Below are positions 11,401-24,154 of a stretch of DNA of 64,000 nucleotides, piece by piece (within the stretch, counting starts at the first letter, position 1; each line of letters begins with the position of its first letter). The position numbers and the translations under genes are program-made. This stretch comes from Picocystis sp. L7 (lineage: Eukaryota; Chlorophyta; Picocystophyceae; Picocystales; Picocystaceae), in the NCBI GenBank assembly GCA_020975725.1, contig QXJR01000012.1, positions 186,001-250,000 on the forward strand, in the 5' to 3' direction. Below the pieces are notes generated by a model, which was not told the origin of the DNA, did no database searches, and saw nothing but the letters and a program-made list of their open reading frames with translations.

Positions 11401-14400
11401 CCTAGCGACGGAGGGAAGGACATCAATGAGCGTGCAGCCCTGATTGCAGACTTTTTCGTCTGAGATTGCTCGCTTCGTTCAATAGACGAAACAATATAAG
11501 ACAGCCCGCTTTTTAGTTCATAAACAGCAAGTTGCACAGGCTGAAGAATATCTGCATATGGAAAGTATTGAGACAAGGATTCATCCAAAAAACTCAGGCT
11601 TGTCTCTTGAAAGGCCTTCACTTCATTGAGTTTTTGTTGCCGCTCGTGCGTCTCCAATTCTGCTGTTGACACCAGATCCTTTGCCAGGTAGCTGATCCTG
11701 CCAATATCTGCAATACCTTCAACAAATCGATCGACCTCCATCTTTAGCTGGGTGTAGATTGACGGTTCTGGCCTTGCCACAAGCTTCCTCTCCATTCTTT
11801 TGCATTCAGCCGCTGTTTCCTCCTTTGCTTCTCTGACATGGGGAAGGCACACATCCAAACAAGTCTTATATGGGCAAGATTCATACATCACCCTTACTCG
11901 AAGCTCGTTTTCTAATTCTTCCTTGCTTTCATGCAGAACATCATAGGTGTATGTTGCCTTGTAGGAGGGGTCTACCACTGACAGAGGTCGCACTAGATGT
12001 AGTCTCAAGAGTCCTAATAAAGTCCAGGAGTATCCTATCCGCGCTGCAGTCAGATCACTGCCACGTTCAGGAAAAAGGTTGCGCATTGCTGGAACAAGCA
12101 GTTTACTGCTGAGCTCCTGGAAAGCAGCATTGCTTGAGGTCAACAGTATGGTCTCAAGCCTGGTAATAGTTGTACCTACACACGTTTCACCTCCACAACT
12201 TGTCTCTGTGTAGTGCAGAAGGCTCCTCAGAGCTACTTTCAGTTCTTGCAAGCACGAGCCCTCATACGTGCTTAAGAACTCAAGAGCTATTTGTATCATG
12301 AGTTGAACAATGATGCTCCTCTCTGAAGCCAGTTTTGCCAGCGTTGATCTATTCATCCATCCATCTGTACAGCACCTGAAAACGTGTTTCAACTGCATTT
12401 TCCGCGTTGCTAGATTGCCAGCTGTGGTATCCTGGAAGAATAGGAGAGTAAATGTATGTCCATCAATGCTCAGCTGGACAGGCCGGTCACATACGATCTC
12501 ACTTTGAGCAAGGGCCCCTTCCTCCAGCAGATTATGAGCACTTTCAAAGCCATGCAGCCCATGCCATCTTGCCCGGTGGTATGTCCACAGCATTCGCTGT
12601 ACTTGCTCTTTGAAGTACCCCCTCTGGGAAAGTGTTTCGGCAACCGACGGCTCTTTCTCTGCCATTCCCCATAGAATGAGCAGAGCTGGTGCATAGTCAT
12701 ATGGAGAGCGTGCAGAACCAGCTAGGCTTGTGTGCACAAACATTTCTAGTAATCCAATGCACTCCTTCCATTCAGTTGGGATTGACAGTGCCGACTGAAG
12801 CAAACATTTGAGAACTTTTTCGATGGCTTCGTGTTCTGCACTTAAGCTCCGTGTTTCCTCAATTCTACTCAGTAAGAATTGAAATTCCATCCAGGAGGGG
12901 TGATCAGCTTCGTGGAGTGGCAACGTTTGCTTGTAAATCCTTTTCGCATTTTGTAGAATCGTAGCAACTGGAGCGCACCCCTCCACATCATCCCTCCCTT
13001 CCTCTTTCTTTACCTCTAGCGTCTCTTTCAAACTTTCTTGAAGGAAAGCAACTATCTTTCGAAAATCTATCGATGAATCTGGTTGATACATATGCATCTC
13101 TAGGAGAGCTGCACCTTCACAGGCCTCTTTCTTAAGACTGTAACTTGCCCGAAAAGGAAACGTCCTGCTCTCTAACAGTCCACCCGAGGCGTGCAAAGAT
13201 GCTCTGTGCGGACTTCCTGCCATAAACTTTTCACACATCCAGAATAATTGTTCTTGGTATTTCAGCATTTGTGTAGAGCTCGGCAGTCTAGGCTTTCCAC
13301 CATCCCTCCACAAGATAGGCTTAGATGTCATGTGACCAAGACCCAGAGCAAATCGTAGACCTTTGCCAACATACTCGATCCTATCACACAGCTTTGCATT
13401 GGACGCAACTAAAAGGCTGTTGATTGCACTTTGAGCTTTCATGCATTTTTGGAAGCACAAAGCAAGCTTCTGAATGTCTGGGGAAGAACTACTACCAGAA
13501 TCAACAAGAGCATTCCTCCACAGGAGAAGCCTCTCTATGACTTCTCTAGAACTTTCAAAATTATCACGCATTGCATGTCCAATTTGCTGATCCAGCAGCA
13601 AAATAAACGGGTAGATCCACTCAACGCATGCATGAGACTTGCTCCCATGCAAGGTATTCGTATTGGTAATCTGAAGCCAGCATGATCGTTCCAGTAAAGT
13701 AGGTTCAGTAGGTAAAAAACCTTTTCGTAAGCCATCTTCCATTTCTCGGAGAATGGCATTCCGCCAAAGAAAGATGAGAAGGAAGCGTTTCTGCAATGCG
13801 CCATAGACCAGTTTCTCGCCAAACGCAGTCTTTGCAACGTCAACTAGCCTCCCAGAGTTGGTGCCACTTCCAAAAATTGGGCATGAACTATCACGTGCGA
13901 AGCTCATCAAGTAGCGAAGTCTTGTGGCCTGATCATCCAACTGAGCACGCTCTACATAAAGAAGCCCAGCAAACTGTTGCATTAATTCAACAGTTCGGAA
14001 CGATGCATCTCCCATCCGTGCCAGGTCTGGATGTGATCGAACATCAAAACCCATTGCCTTCTTGATGCTCGTGGTCGGGAGTTTCACCAGTCTATCTGCA
14101 GCCAGGCAGAAAAGAATCTTCGTAGAGATGAATTCAGGCTGGACAGCCTCTGGAAGATGGATGTGCATCGAACTGAATTCTGTGCAGACAGCTGTGTAAA
14201 GTGCAGTGTCCTGCTCGACTATAGCCATGAGTGGGTTTTGCGCAAAATTCCCAAGAGACACCAGGAAAGGCCAATCGGAGCAATTAAAGAGTGAAGATTC
14301 CACTTGAGATATCAACTTGCTGACACAGTCCCGCTCAATAGCTTCAATTTTTTCTGGTAATACGGCATAGTGAGGTATGCGACGCAAATATGTGCACGAC

Positions 14401-17400
14401 CATGCTGCTGAGAAGGAATTTCTCAAATTTGAACCTCGATATAGTAGGGTGAGGAACAGAGTCAAAAATTGCTCCATATCAGTAAGTGAAAGCTCAGCCA
14501 CGTGCACCTCATGCAGAAGCTCACATACACTTGTATACGCTGTAGATAACGCACGCTTCACACAACGCCCTGGGATTTGGGAAAATGACATCATTGCTTC
14601 AACCCTTGAAGTCCTTGCAGTGCCTAATGGGGCTGATAAATAAACCTCTACACCGCGATTTCGCATGGCACGCGAAACCTCACCATATCTAGGGTCTATT
14701 GTCAAAAAAAGACGGAAATCAGGATGTGGCCTGATGACTCGGAGCTTTCCATCGATTATGCCAGCTTCATTGATCAACAGTTTACCTTCACTTTCAAGGA
14801 CTGGATTTAGACGATCGAGAACTGCTGGACTGCACAAGTTTGCCCCTTCAAGAACCACCCAGTGCCCTTCTTCCATTGCACGAGTAACCACTCCATCAAC
14901 CCATTCAAATGCTCCCGCAGCATGAGCAAACGGGCAATTTTCTGCTTCAGCGCGAAGGGATTCAATTTGCCTTGCTACCTTGAGAAGATTTTGGTTCTTG
15001 CTACCATGGCTTGATATGCAAGCTTGGACCCCGTCAACGATGCACATCAATGATTTCAGCCTACCCTGCACGTCAAGTTTATTGCTCCTGCAACCTTCCA
15101 GCATGTACTGCTCCCAAGCAATGGATGTTTGCAGAAGCTTAGACAACGTAGATTGAGCATTTTCAACAGTGATACTTAATGAAACCTTGCAGATTGTTTC
15201 CAGCCAGTACTGATGGACTGCTTGCTCCGCATCAGAAACATGCCGTTCAAAATCTCTTTGCTCAAAACCACCCAAAATATCGTTGGCATCTGTACCGCTT
15301 GTCAGATTGCACTCATGCAGAATGTTGTTGCTCAGTAGCGATAAATTTCTCACAAATGTCGTCTTCCCTGACCCTTGAGGGCCCACCACAATGCAGAGCC
15401 AATTTGATGCAAGGCAGTGAGCAGCTGTTTCATATGCTTCCTTATCTCCAGGCAACAGAACGGCTGTACTGCGTTTCCTTTGGCAATCTACACATGTGCC
15501 CTCACGAATTGGGAGACGAGCTGAACCAATGCACAGGTCACCCATTTCCACATGGAAAGGTATCTCCTCTTTATTCTTGACCATACCATTGAAAATCGAC
15601 GCAAAGATCTGCTTGATCTCTTCCTTGTCTTGCTGCGTCCGCATTCTCTGCATGTAGAGCGGTGACATTACAGTGTAGATTTCATCGCAAGTAAGCAATG
15701 CAGGTTCTCTTTGGCGATTATCGCAGTATTCATTCAAAAGTTCACACCAGCGTAAAACATCCCTTAGATTGAATTCCCAGGGAGACCCGGTGCTGCCAAA
15801 TGCTTTCTTCACACTGATAGCTTTGTGAAGATGTGAATTGAATTTCACCATATTTTCAACGATGGCCCGAGGCATGCACGAAAACACAGTGGAGCAAATA
15901 GTAGTCAGATCACTCTCTTGGAGTGGATAACACCATACCTTTGTAAACCTGTTGAGGAATGATCTTGGAAGCCCTTTTCTTCCACCTCCCTCGGTGATTG
16001 GGTTCTGGGCTCCAAAGACACGGAAGCCTTCTTTTGGGCGAAACGAAGTAGATAATTCCGGAATATAAACCTCTTCTCGATGGTCAAGAAGCGCATTGAG
16101 ACCCTCTAGCACAGATTGACTGGCAAGATTAAGCTCATCCAACAGCACCCAGTGTCCATTCTTCAGTGCATGAAGGAGTGGCCCATCACTCCAAACAAAT
16201 TCCCCAGCTTGGTTACCCTCAGCAGGCAAATCTGCACCTAACAAGTCCATCACATCTGTCTGCTCTGAAAGATTGATCCGAACAAAGCCATTACCAGAAG
16301 CACGAGCAAGAGCAGCAATTAGAGACGTCTTTCCCACCCCTGGACTTCCCTCTAGAAGAATCGGCTTACTTACTTGGAGCGCTCTAGCTACTTTCAAGGC
16401 ATTCTTGGCCACTGTCGGTGCGGCCAAATCAAAGCGTGTTGGGTACTCTATTTTTTCATCGCCAAGTGGCAAGTTGAAAGGCCCAATCTTCACTCCCTCT
16501 GTTACATCAAACACCACTGGGGGCGAGGCACTTTGGAAGCAGCAGGCCTCCAGCAATTCATCCTTCTTGTCATCAGGCAAATTTTTGCCCACAAGAGCAA
16601 TTGCCTCCTCACGGTTCCGTTCAGTAGATGACAGGTGACCAATCCCAATTCCATCGATGAATGCAAGGTGTGCACCATGCACAAATGCGGACCAGTGGTC
16701 CAAAGCAGGGAATGTTGCATTTATGAAGGCTGACCAGGACAAAAGATCACGGACACTCATTGATGCCGCAATCACTGATCTTTCTGGGCCAGTAGTGAAG
16801 TCCATCCAGAAATCGAGCATAGCATCAGCTATGTTGGATCGTTCTGGTTCATCAGACACCAGCTGCTCATGAACAATTGACCAAAGCTCATCTTTTGAGC
16901 ACAAAGGCGGCACCCAAATTTCAGTGAATCTGTTCCGTAACGCTGGAGACAGTTCACGTTTTCCAAAATCTCCACCAGGATTCATCGTGGCAAAAATGAC
17001 AAAGTCGTTCTTCCCTACAACTTCGCATGCACTGCCGCCTTTCTCTGCAATCATGAGCTTTTTGTCGGGTTCAAGCACACTGTTGAGCCGTTCCAAAACT
17101 GCATCTTCGGCCAAGGAGAGTTCATCAATGAGCATAAAATCTCCGTTCTGCATTGCCTTGACCAGAGGTCCATCTTCCCAGACAAAGGGTGCATACCCTT
17201 TCCCTAAAATTTCTGAAATTTCAAGTAGCAGATGACGTGATCCGTGCACTTGTTCGACCAGTCCGTCAGCTTGTGCCCTCTCCAACGCCTTATCTAATTC
17301 TTGCAATAACTTTTTCGTGTCATCACCAGCCTGAAAGTCTCGGAAATATTCCCCTAAATCTGCATCGGATTGCATTTCCAGCAGGAGTTCCTCTAACTTC

Positions 17401-20400
17401 TTTCTTGCGGACTCTTGTGTCCGTACAGGCCTATACCCTCCTACAAAGTCTGATGCTTCAGTATGCTGGTGGCAGTTTACAGTGTGAAGCTTCTTCTTCA
17501 GTGCGGCTGCCACAAGCTGGCATACTGTTGTTTTGCCACAACCAGTCTCACCGACAAGAAGAACGTGTTCTCCATTAGATACACAGCGGGCCACGAGGCA
17601 TAGAAGACGCTGCAAACTGGTCGTCCATACGATCCGCGAGGGCATGGATGCAAAAGATGAGGAAGAGTCCAACTTTTGAATGATATTTGCTGCCCCTCTT
17701 GTGTACATGTCATTTGTGTCAACTTTGACTCGCAGGACCTTTTCGATTGCATGCTTCACATAGTCTCTTTCTGAAACAAGGCGAAGACGTTCGGCAAGCA
17801 ATGCCACACCATCTTCAGCGAGCTCGCTATACCCATTTGAATGCCGTTCTGCCCATTTGAACAAGATCCTAGGGGTGACAAGTCCATGCTTACCCGCAAA
17901 GACAAGAGAAGCCCTCCTGTGGCGCTGCAAGTCTTTCTGGACCTCGGTCATTTTTCTTGCATAAGTCTTTGGTATCAAGCATCTCTGTTCCAGAATGATG
18001 ACGAGTTCATCGTCAGGAATTTCATCAACATGAATCTCAAGGAAGCGGCTACGGAATGCTTGGGATAGTGGTTTTCTCCCACCATATATCCCTGGCGGAT
18101 TCTGTGTGGCAAAAAGCATAAAGTGAGGGTGAGGTTTAATTGTTTCCTGCGTGTCTGGTATGAAGAGCTCTCGGTTGTCATCCAAAAGCCTATTGAGAGC
18201 TTCCAAGACCTCTGTCGGGGCAAGATTGAGTTCGTCCAAAACAATCCAGTACCCTTTCCTCATGGCTTGGACCAGTAGTCCTTCCTGGAATTGCAAACCA
18301 CCCATGGTAGTCGTAGTGTAAGTCCCTATGTACTCGGAAAGATCTGTGTGCTCATGGTTGTTGATTCTTAGCAGCTTGTGGCCTGTTGCTCCCGCAAGAT
18401 AGGCCACAAGACTTGTCTTGCCACTTGACGTCGGACCTTGAAGGAGAATAGGATACTTGCAGAGCAACACGGCACGGGCTAAATTCTTGAGATGAGTGTT
18501 GATTGTGGGAGTCAAAATGAACGAGGCCAGATGAGGCTCATCTGCACAATAATCTCCTTTCTGAACCCAAAAAGAATCAAACTGGACAAATCCATTCCCC
18601 GGGCTTGCCGGTGCCCTGTTCAAGCCAACCACGCTTTTACCACACATGAGGATTTCCTGAAGAAACTTTTCCATTGTCCTCACGGATTCACTCTTCAGAA
18701 GGGTAAGAAAAGTCATTGAAAAACCATCAAACAGGGCCCTACCAAACCCATACGTGGGTGAAGCTGCTCGAGTGTATTCCAGAGCCCGATACAAGGCTCT
18801 TAGCGAGTACTGTGGCTTCCCATCACCACTGTCAAGTAAAGTTACTCCTGCCTCTTGTTTGCACTTAAAATAGAAATTCACAACGGGTGTCACAGGAGGT
18901 TCTGGGATGGTACCAGAGAGCAGCCCTGATACCAACATGTGCATGTCTTCAAACGATTTGGGTTCGGGTGCCGGGATTTCAGTGAACCTTGACCGCAATT
19001 GAGGTGGCAAGCTTTTTTTTCCAACATCTGTGCCGGGATTCATGCATGCAAACAAACGAAAAGTCGGGCTTCGTTGAATGCTACTAAGATCACCTCTTTC
19101 GGTAAGTACAAGGCTACCAGTTGGGCTCTCCAAAACACCTGCAATGCGTTCAAGGGTCTCAGCTGGAGCAAGATTTATCTCATCAAGCAGAAGCCAGCAC
19201 CCCTCGCGCAGAGCTTTCACAAGAATCCCTTCTACAAAGGCAAACGTCGTGCCAGAGGAGTATTGGGACAGCTTGTGTTCTGCATCCTTTGACAAGTCGT
19301 AGAACGCTTTCCAATCTTCAAGACTAGAAGAGGGATTTCCTTTTCGCCTTTTTGCAGAAGGTTCAGCAGAAGGATGATCGAGGTCTTTCGAAAGTTCAGA
19401 TAATGCCTTGCCACCAGCAGCAATGAAAGCCTTGAGGAGTGCAGCCCACCTCTTCTTACTGGCATACTTTTGTACACGTTGCAAGAAAGGCATGTTCTGT
19501 ACTGGTGAAAAGCTGTTTCGGAAAAGTACCTGAAACTGTTTCAGGAGAGGCCTTACCGTTTCTTCGATGCCCAAAGGTCTGAAACCTCCTAGAAAATCGC
19601 TAGAATCTGTTTGCTGGCTCATGTTTATCACCACTAGTTTCTCACCACAAACTGAAGCAAGATGCTGCACAAGTGCTGTTTTTCCCGTGCCAGTCTCTCC
19701 AACAAGAAGAACCGGCTCATTCAGTTGCACTGCTACGCTTACTCTTTCCATAAGGCGAAGGGCATGTCCAGTGTGAATGTATCTCCCTGAATATGTGATT
19801 CCATCCTCTGTGCTGCTCCGAGTGAGGCGTGCACGGCCTACCTGCACATGATCTTTTCCAACCTCGAGTTTTGGTTTCCAAGAGTCTGCCAATTGTGCTA
19901 TGAATTCCCGTGGCAGGGCAAAGGAGTTTGCTAATCCTTCTAAACATGACACATACACACTTTCTCGGCTAATGGCACCTATTAGAACATCAATGCCTTC
20001 CATCGTGATTTTTTCACGCACGCTTGAAGGGACCGTTAGACCAGCTCTGACTAGGGAAAGGTGCTGGCTATGAAACTCTAAAACCCGGCTGCACCAGCAA
20101 GAGAGCTCTCTCATGGACACTCCACGGAATCCAGTTCCCATAGCCGTGGAGAAAAGCACTGCTTGGTCTTTCATAGTGTCAATCCAATGCCTAGCTTGAG
20201 AGTCATCGCATATTACCTCAGTTGGTTTGCCCACTGCTGCCATATTTAGCTGAGCTAATGCACATAGCATTCGAGGCACAACTTCCACCAGCTCAGGGTA
20301 CAAGCTCCTCAAAACTACCTCTACCTCATTTACAGGTAAAGGTTTAACTTCTACTGCAAAAAAATTCGAGATAAGGTAGTCTCGTGTAGCAGGGTTCCTC

Positions 20401-21907
20401 GCTGCAGACCCAGGGCCATTGCTCATGGTTGCAAAAAGCTGGAAACCATGCGCAGCTTCAATGACATCGCCTCTGCTGGGTATATTGAGCACCCTCTCCT
20501 GTAGCAGCGTTTGCAAGGCAGAGATAAGCTCAAAGCTTGCATAGTCAACATCTTCTAACACCAACCACAATCCCTTCTTCACCGCTTGGGTGAGTGGACC
20601 ATCCTGCCAACAAAATTCTCCAGGGTTGGTGCCACAGACATAAGAGCCAAGCAGAGACTTGCTATCTAGTTTATCATCTAGATGCAACGTAACAATGCTT
20701 TCATTTGCGGTGGACCTTGCTAAATAGTTTATAAGCATGGATTTTCCTGCACCCGGAGGTCCTTCCAAAAGAAGGGGCCGCCCTTCGGCTAGCGCAAAGG
20801 CACATGCATGTAGATTTTGTTTGATTGATTCAGTAAGGACATACTGTTTGGGGTTCCCAACATTCCTGATGCTTTGGCTGGAGAGTTCAACACCGCAGAT
20901 GTTAGCTATGCTAGCCGGCGCGGGGCAGGTCGTTTCTGCAGAGTCAGATTCTGATGGGGATGCATCATAGCTGGGTGATAGGTACATACATGCCCTTTCC
21001 AACTGAATCCTGCACAAGTATTCCTTCCAATGAAGGCGACATTGAAACATATCTTCTTGTGACATGAAGCATCCCTCCAGTGTTCGTTGTGCACTAGCAA
21101 CCAGGCCGTATTTGATAGAAAGTGCTTGGATGGCATTCCAACAAATCTCACCATTCCTGTCTAGCAGCGTCCAGAGAGGAGATGCCCCCCAGAAGGTGCA
21201 AAGTGCATGCGAGTGTGTAATGATAATATGGAAGGATTTCACGATTTCTGAGTCCTCCACTCCTCCCTGGAATTGCGCGCGTGCAAGAGGATTGTCAGCA
21301 ACGAGTCCCATCGATGTGTAAAATTGAGATGAACTTTCCCATCGCTTGCGCTTCGTACCTCCAGTTGGACCCCAGGTGACTCTTGTGCGAATCTCGCGAG
21401 CGGCGAGGGTGCGTTTCGGAAGTATTCGACGAACGTCCTGCAGTGTACACAGCATGGGATGTCAGTCGTCAATTCGGCGAAAACTGACATTCCTAGACGA
21501 TTTCTTTCATCGACTCACTCTTCGGTATGTGGAGCAAGCGGCAGGACGGCGCTGCAGAGCAGGACCATTCTCTCTTTCCAAGGCTTTCCTGCCGAGCGCC
21601 GTCGCTCGACGATTCTCGTCACCATGCGCAGAATTGCCGGCCGAAAACAAGTGCAAACTTTCTCGGTGAGTTCGTGCGTTTGAAGTAGATCTTCCACCAC
21701 CTCCCACGTCTCCATGAGCTTCGTTTTCGCGCGCATACTTCCCGTCAGCTCGCCTGGTCCGTGTGCTCGCACGTCTCCTTCCTGCTGCGCCTCCTGGTCG
21801 CTGGCACGCACCGTCGCTTCGCCTCGCATCACCCTGGACACGTCTGTACGTTCCATCACGCTCGGTTCGCGCCTCGCAAGCCATTCCAGTCCGCGTATCG
21901 CGTCCAT
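5469..21907 (-). CDS. MDN1: Midasin, giant AAA+ ATPase of 60S ribosome assembly
   Basis: Midasin (Rea1) is a dynein-like AAA+ machine that pulls assembly factors off pre-60S particles in the nucleolus and nucleoplasm. Six Walker A motifs are visible in order: GPPGAGKS (near 20750), GETGTGKT (19690), GPTSSGKT (18430), GETGCGKT (17545), GSPGVGKT (16340) and GPQGSGKT (15375). They are followed by a long linker, an Asp/Glu-rich region (about 6450-8100) and a C-terminal MIDAS/VWA domain with DDSMSM near 6080. My model has three exons: 21907-21519, 21437-21359 and 21266-5469. Introns 21518-21438 (GTGAGT...CTGCAG) and 21358-21267 (GTACGA...TTCCAG) preserve phase. They join LAPHTEE to TFVEYFRNAPSPLARFA, a typical midasin N-terminal segment in another frame. 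Total about 5421 aa, a normal midasin size; the last exon alone is 15.8 kb. The start at 21907 (MDAIRGLEWL) is the least certain part. Confidence 0.93.
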
Positions 21908-22144
21908 CGCGTGCGATTCCTCGAGCGCAGCACGCGCAGCACGCCGCCAACGCCGCCGAATGAGAAAAAACTCCCTTGGGAATCGGAGGGGGGCGGAGGA
22001 GAGAAGAAACTCCCTGAGGTTGGTTGGTGTGGTTGGCGAAGGTGGGAGGATTGGTGCAGTTGGCTGAGTTTCTGACGATATATTTCGGTATCTTAGTAAA
22101 TGTAAGGAGCTTAAAAAACCCTTCATTTTTCGTAAAGTAGCCGA

Positions 22145-22759
22145 ATGTATGTGCCCTTCGCAAAGATCAAAAAGCACTATGGAGTCTCCTCGGGGACCTT
22201 CCAAAGGTGGGCCAATGAAGGGAAAATCGACAGTACTCGAACCCCAAGAAAACATCGATTGTTCAAACTCCCAGACGTCACCTCGTCAGAAAAAACGGAA
22301 AAGGACTTTGGAGATGCAGAAGGAGACGTCGTCGTCTACATCCGAGTGTCTTCGGCCAAACAAAGGGACGATTTCGAAAGGAAGCGCACCTAAATGCTCG
22401 CTCCGCGACCGGGAAGCAGAGTCGTCAAAGAAATCGCGAGCAGCATCAATCGGAAACATCAAGGAATGCTCTTCCTTTTGGACGGCGCAGTCGACCGAAC
22501 CATGGAAGAAGTCGTGGTTGCCACTTGGGACATGTTGTCGAGACTTTGTATCGATACCTTGGAATGGATGTTGCGTCGACATGTTTGCAAGGTCACCGTC
22601 TTGCAATCCGCCGACCAATTGCCTGAAGTAGAGTACTCCGGCGATTTTCTGTCCATCGTCCAAGTGTTCATCTATCGAAGAAAGGAAAAAATAAGATACG
22701 GTAGTCAAACTGTGATATGTGAAGTTGAACCCGATAAAACAATAGAAACTGGCATTTAG
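22145..22759 (+). pseudogene. tnpA: IS607 serine recombinase (TnpA), one internal stop
   Basis: The reading frame encodes a MerR-like helix-turn-helix (FAKIKKHYGVSSGTFQRWANEG), a linker with RTPRKHR, and the serine-recombinase core VVVYIRVSSAKQRDDFERK, where the first Ser of VSS is the expected nucleophile. The same frame then continues after a TAA codon at 22391-22393 with SRVVKEIASSINRKHQGM and EEVVVATWDMLSRLCIDTLEW. This aligns without gap to the conserved GSGIN and VVVAHRDRL regions of the family. Full length would be near 200 aa, as in IS607. The single in-frame stop and substitutions in the GSGIN motif suggest a non-functional but fairly recent copy. Other genes here use TAA as a stop, so recoding is unlikely. 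Confidence 0.8.
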
Positions 22760-22760
22760 A

Positions 22761-23835
22761 AAGTTTGAGGCGGCTGCTCAGTACACGTACAATGCGTCTG
22801 TCGCCGCCGTCACCAGGTGTGGTTAAACTAATCAAGACGTCTCTTCGGAACAAATTCGTGACGTTTAAAGACACCCCTTGGATGGTCGACAAAGAGTGGT
22901 TGTCAGGAACGCCGAAAGCCATCCGTCAACAAGCCGTCTTCGAAGTCGTCAAAAACTTCAAGGTGGCATTCACCGACAACGCACACGACAATATAGATAA
23001 ATTCAAGATGTCGTACAAGAAAAAAAAGACACAATGCACAAAGACCGTGGAGTGTGGGAATCGGAAAGGCCATGAAAATCGATACAGATGCCAACCACGA
23101 TATTTTTCTAGAGACTCTAGGAAAAATGAGGTACTCTGGTAAACTTCCGTTCGACGAAAAACCATAAGTCGAATGTGGGATCCATAGAAACACCATAGCA
23201 TACTGTTTTTTACGAGTGCTCAATGCAGTGAGCGTTGAAAAAAGTGACGACCTAACGAAAGAATCATCACGATGGGTCCCAGAGTCCGCAAGTTTGTGAC
23301 CGGATACTTGCCTACTCAAGACCAAAGATTTGATGCGGGTAGAGAAACTTCCAAAAGAATCTCTGCGATTCCCAGAAACATCGACTTGTTGAATTCCGAG
23401 TTGACGTCTCCTTGTATCGATTGCACACGGAGACGTCGACTAAGAAAGAAGAGGATGGGGTTGTACGCCGACTACAAGAACGTCCACGATGGCTTCCACT
23501 GGAAGCTCGCCAACGTGCTGAGTGTACGATACGACAGAATCTTATTACCACACCTGAAAAACGCAAAGCTTTCTTGGGGCTTGAAAGCCAAAGTCTCTAG
23601 GACTATGCTGTCGCAGTCTCACGGTCTCTTTTTACAACGACTCACTGAAAAATGCACAGAGAGAGGGTCACCTTGGAATCGCCTGCGGAGCGCCACACGT
23701 CGAAAACATGCGGCTGCTGCGGATGTTCGTCGACGTCGGGAGTTCCGAAACGGTCGTATGTCGTTGTGGATACGCGACCGACAGGGATTCAAACGCCGCG
23801 CGGAACATCTACATCCGCACGGAAACGTTTACTGA
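22761..23835 (+). pseudogene. tnpB: IS607-type TnpB (RNA-guided nuclease family), degraded
   Basis: Pieces of a TnpB protein are spread over more than one frame. They include KFEAAAQYTYNASVA (22761 onward), then TPKAIRQQAVFEVVKNFKVAF and FKMSYKKKK (22900-23030), which are typical OrfB/TnpB segments. A RuvC-I-like stretch MGPRVRKFVTGYLP (23272) follows, then RRRLRKKRMGL, ILLPHLKNAKLSWGLKAKV and SRTMLSQSHGLFLQRL. The zinc-finger and RuvC-III part (TSKTCGCCG, then CRCGYATDRDSNAARNI) is in different frames from the centre. The RuvC-I Asp expected in a DPGVR-type motif reads Gly here, and the Glu expected near PEF reads His (PHL). With frame changes and these substitutions, nuclease activity is not expected. 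Confidence 0.78.
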
Positions 23836-24154
23836 GAGTTAATTCCGGATATTTTGAGTGTCAGAATACAGGCTTACAGCCCATTTGGTCTGGTGGAAGA
23901 TGCAGGTATGCTAGATTTAACGGGAAGACAGGGGTGACTCCCAGTAGAAGGCAGGATGGAGGAGAACCAAGATACAGGCACAAGCAGGGAAGAACTATGA
24001 TTCCGGAAATGCCATTTGATGCAAGTGCAGGGAAGAGCTTTCCGGAACACTGGATATTTCATTTATTGCGACCCCAGCATCGAAGCCCCCAAAGACATCC
24101 ATGGATCTCATGCAGGACTCCGACGGTCCGTCAAACCCAACCAGGAAGAAAAAG

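Larger units (their letters stand above)
22080..23870 (+). mobile_element. Decayed IS607-type transposon (TnpA + TnpB)
   Basis: A bacterial-style DNA transposon made of a serine-recombinase transposase gene followed by a tnpB nuclease gene in the same direction, the standard IS607 arrangement. Both genes are damaged. IS607 elements lack long terminal inverted repeats, so the ends given are approximate: they bracket the two genes with short flanks. The element sits between the MDN1 start (21907) and the PIG-T stop (24155) and disrupts neither gene. IS607-type elements are known from prokaryotes, giant DNA viruses and some algae and amoebae, so acquisition by horizontal transfer is likely, with an unknown source. 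Confidence 0.8.

Noticed and set aside
22391-22393. Alternative genetic code with TAA read as an amino acid
   Set aside because: Host genes such as L17 and CK2A end at TAA, so the stop in TnpA is better explained by decay of the element.
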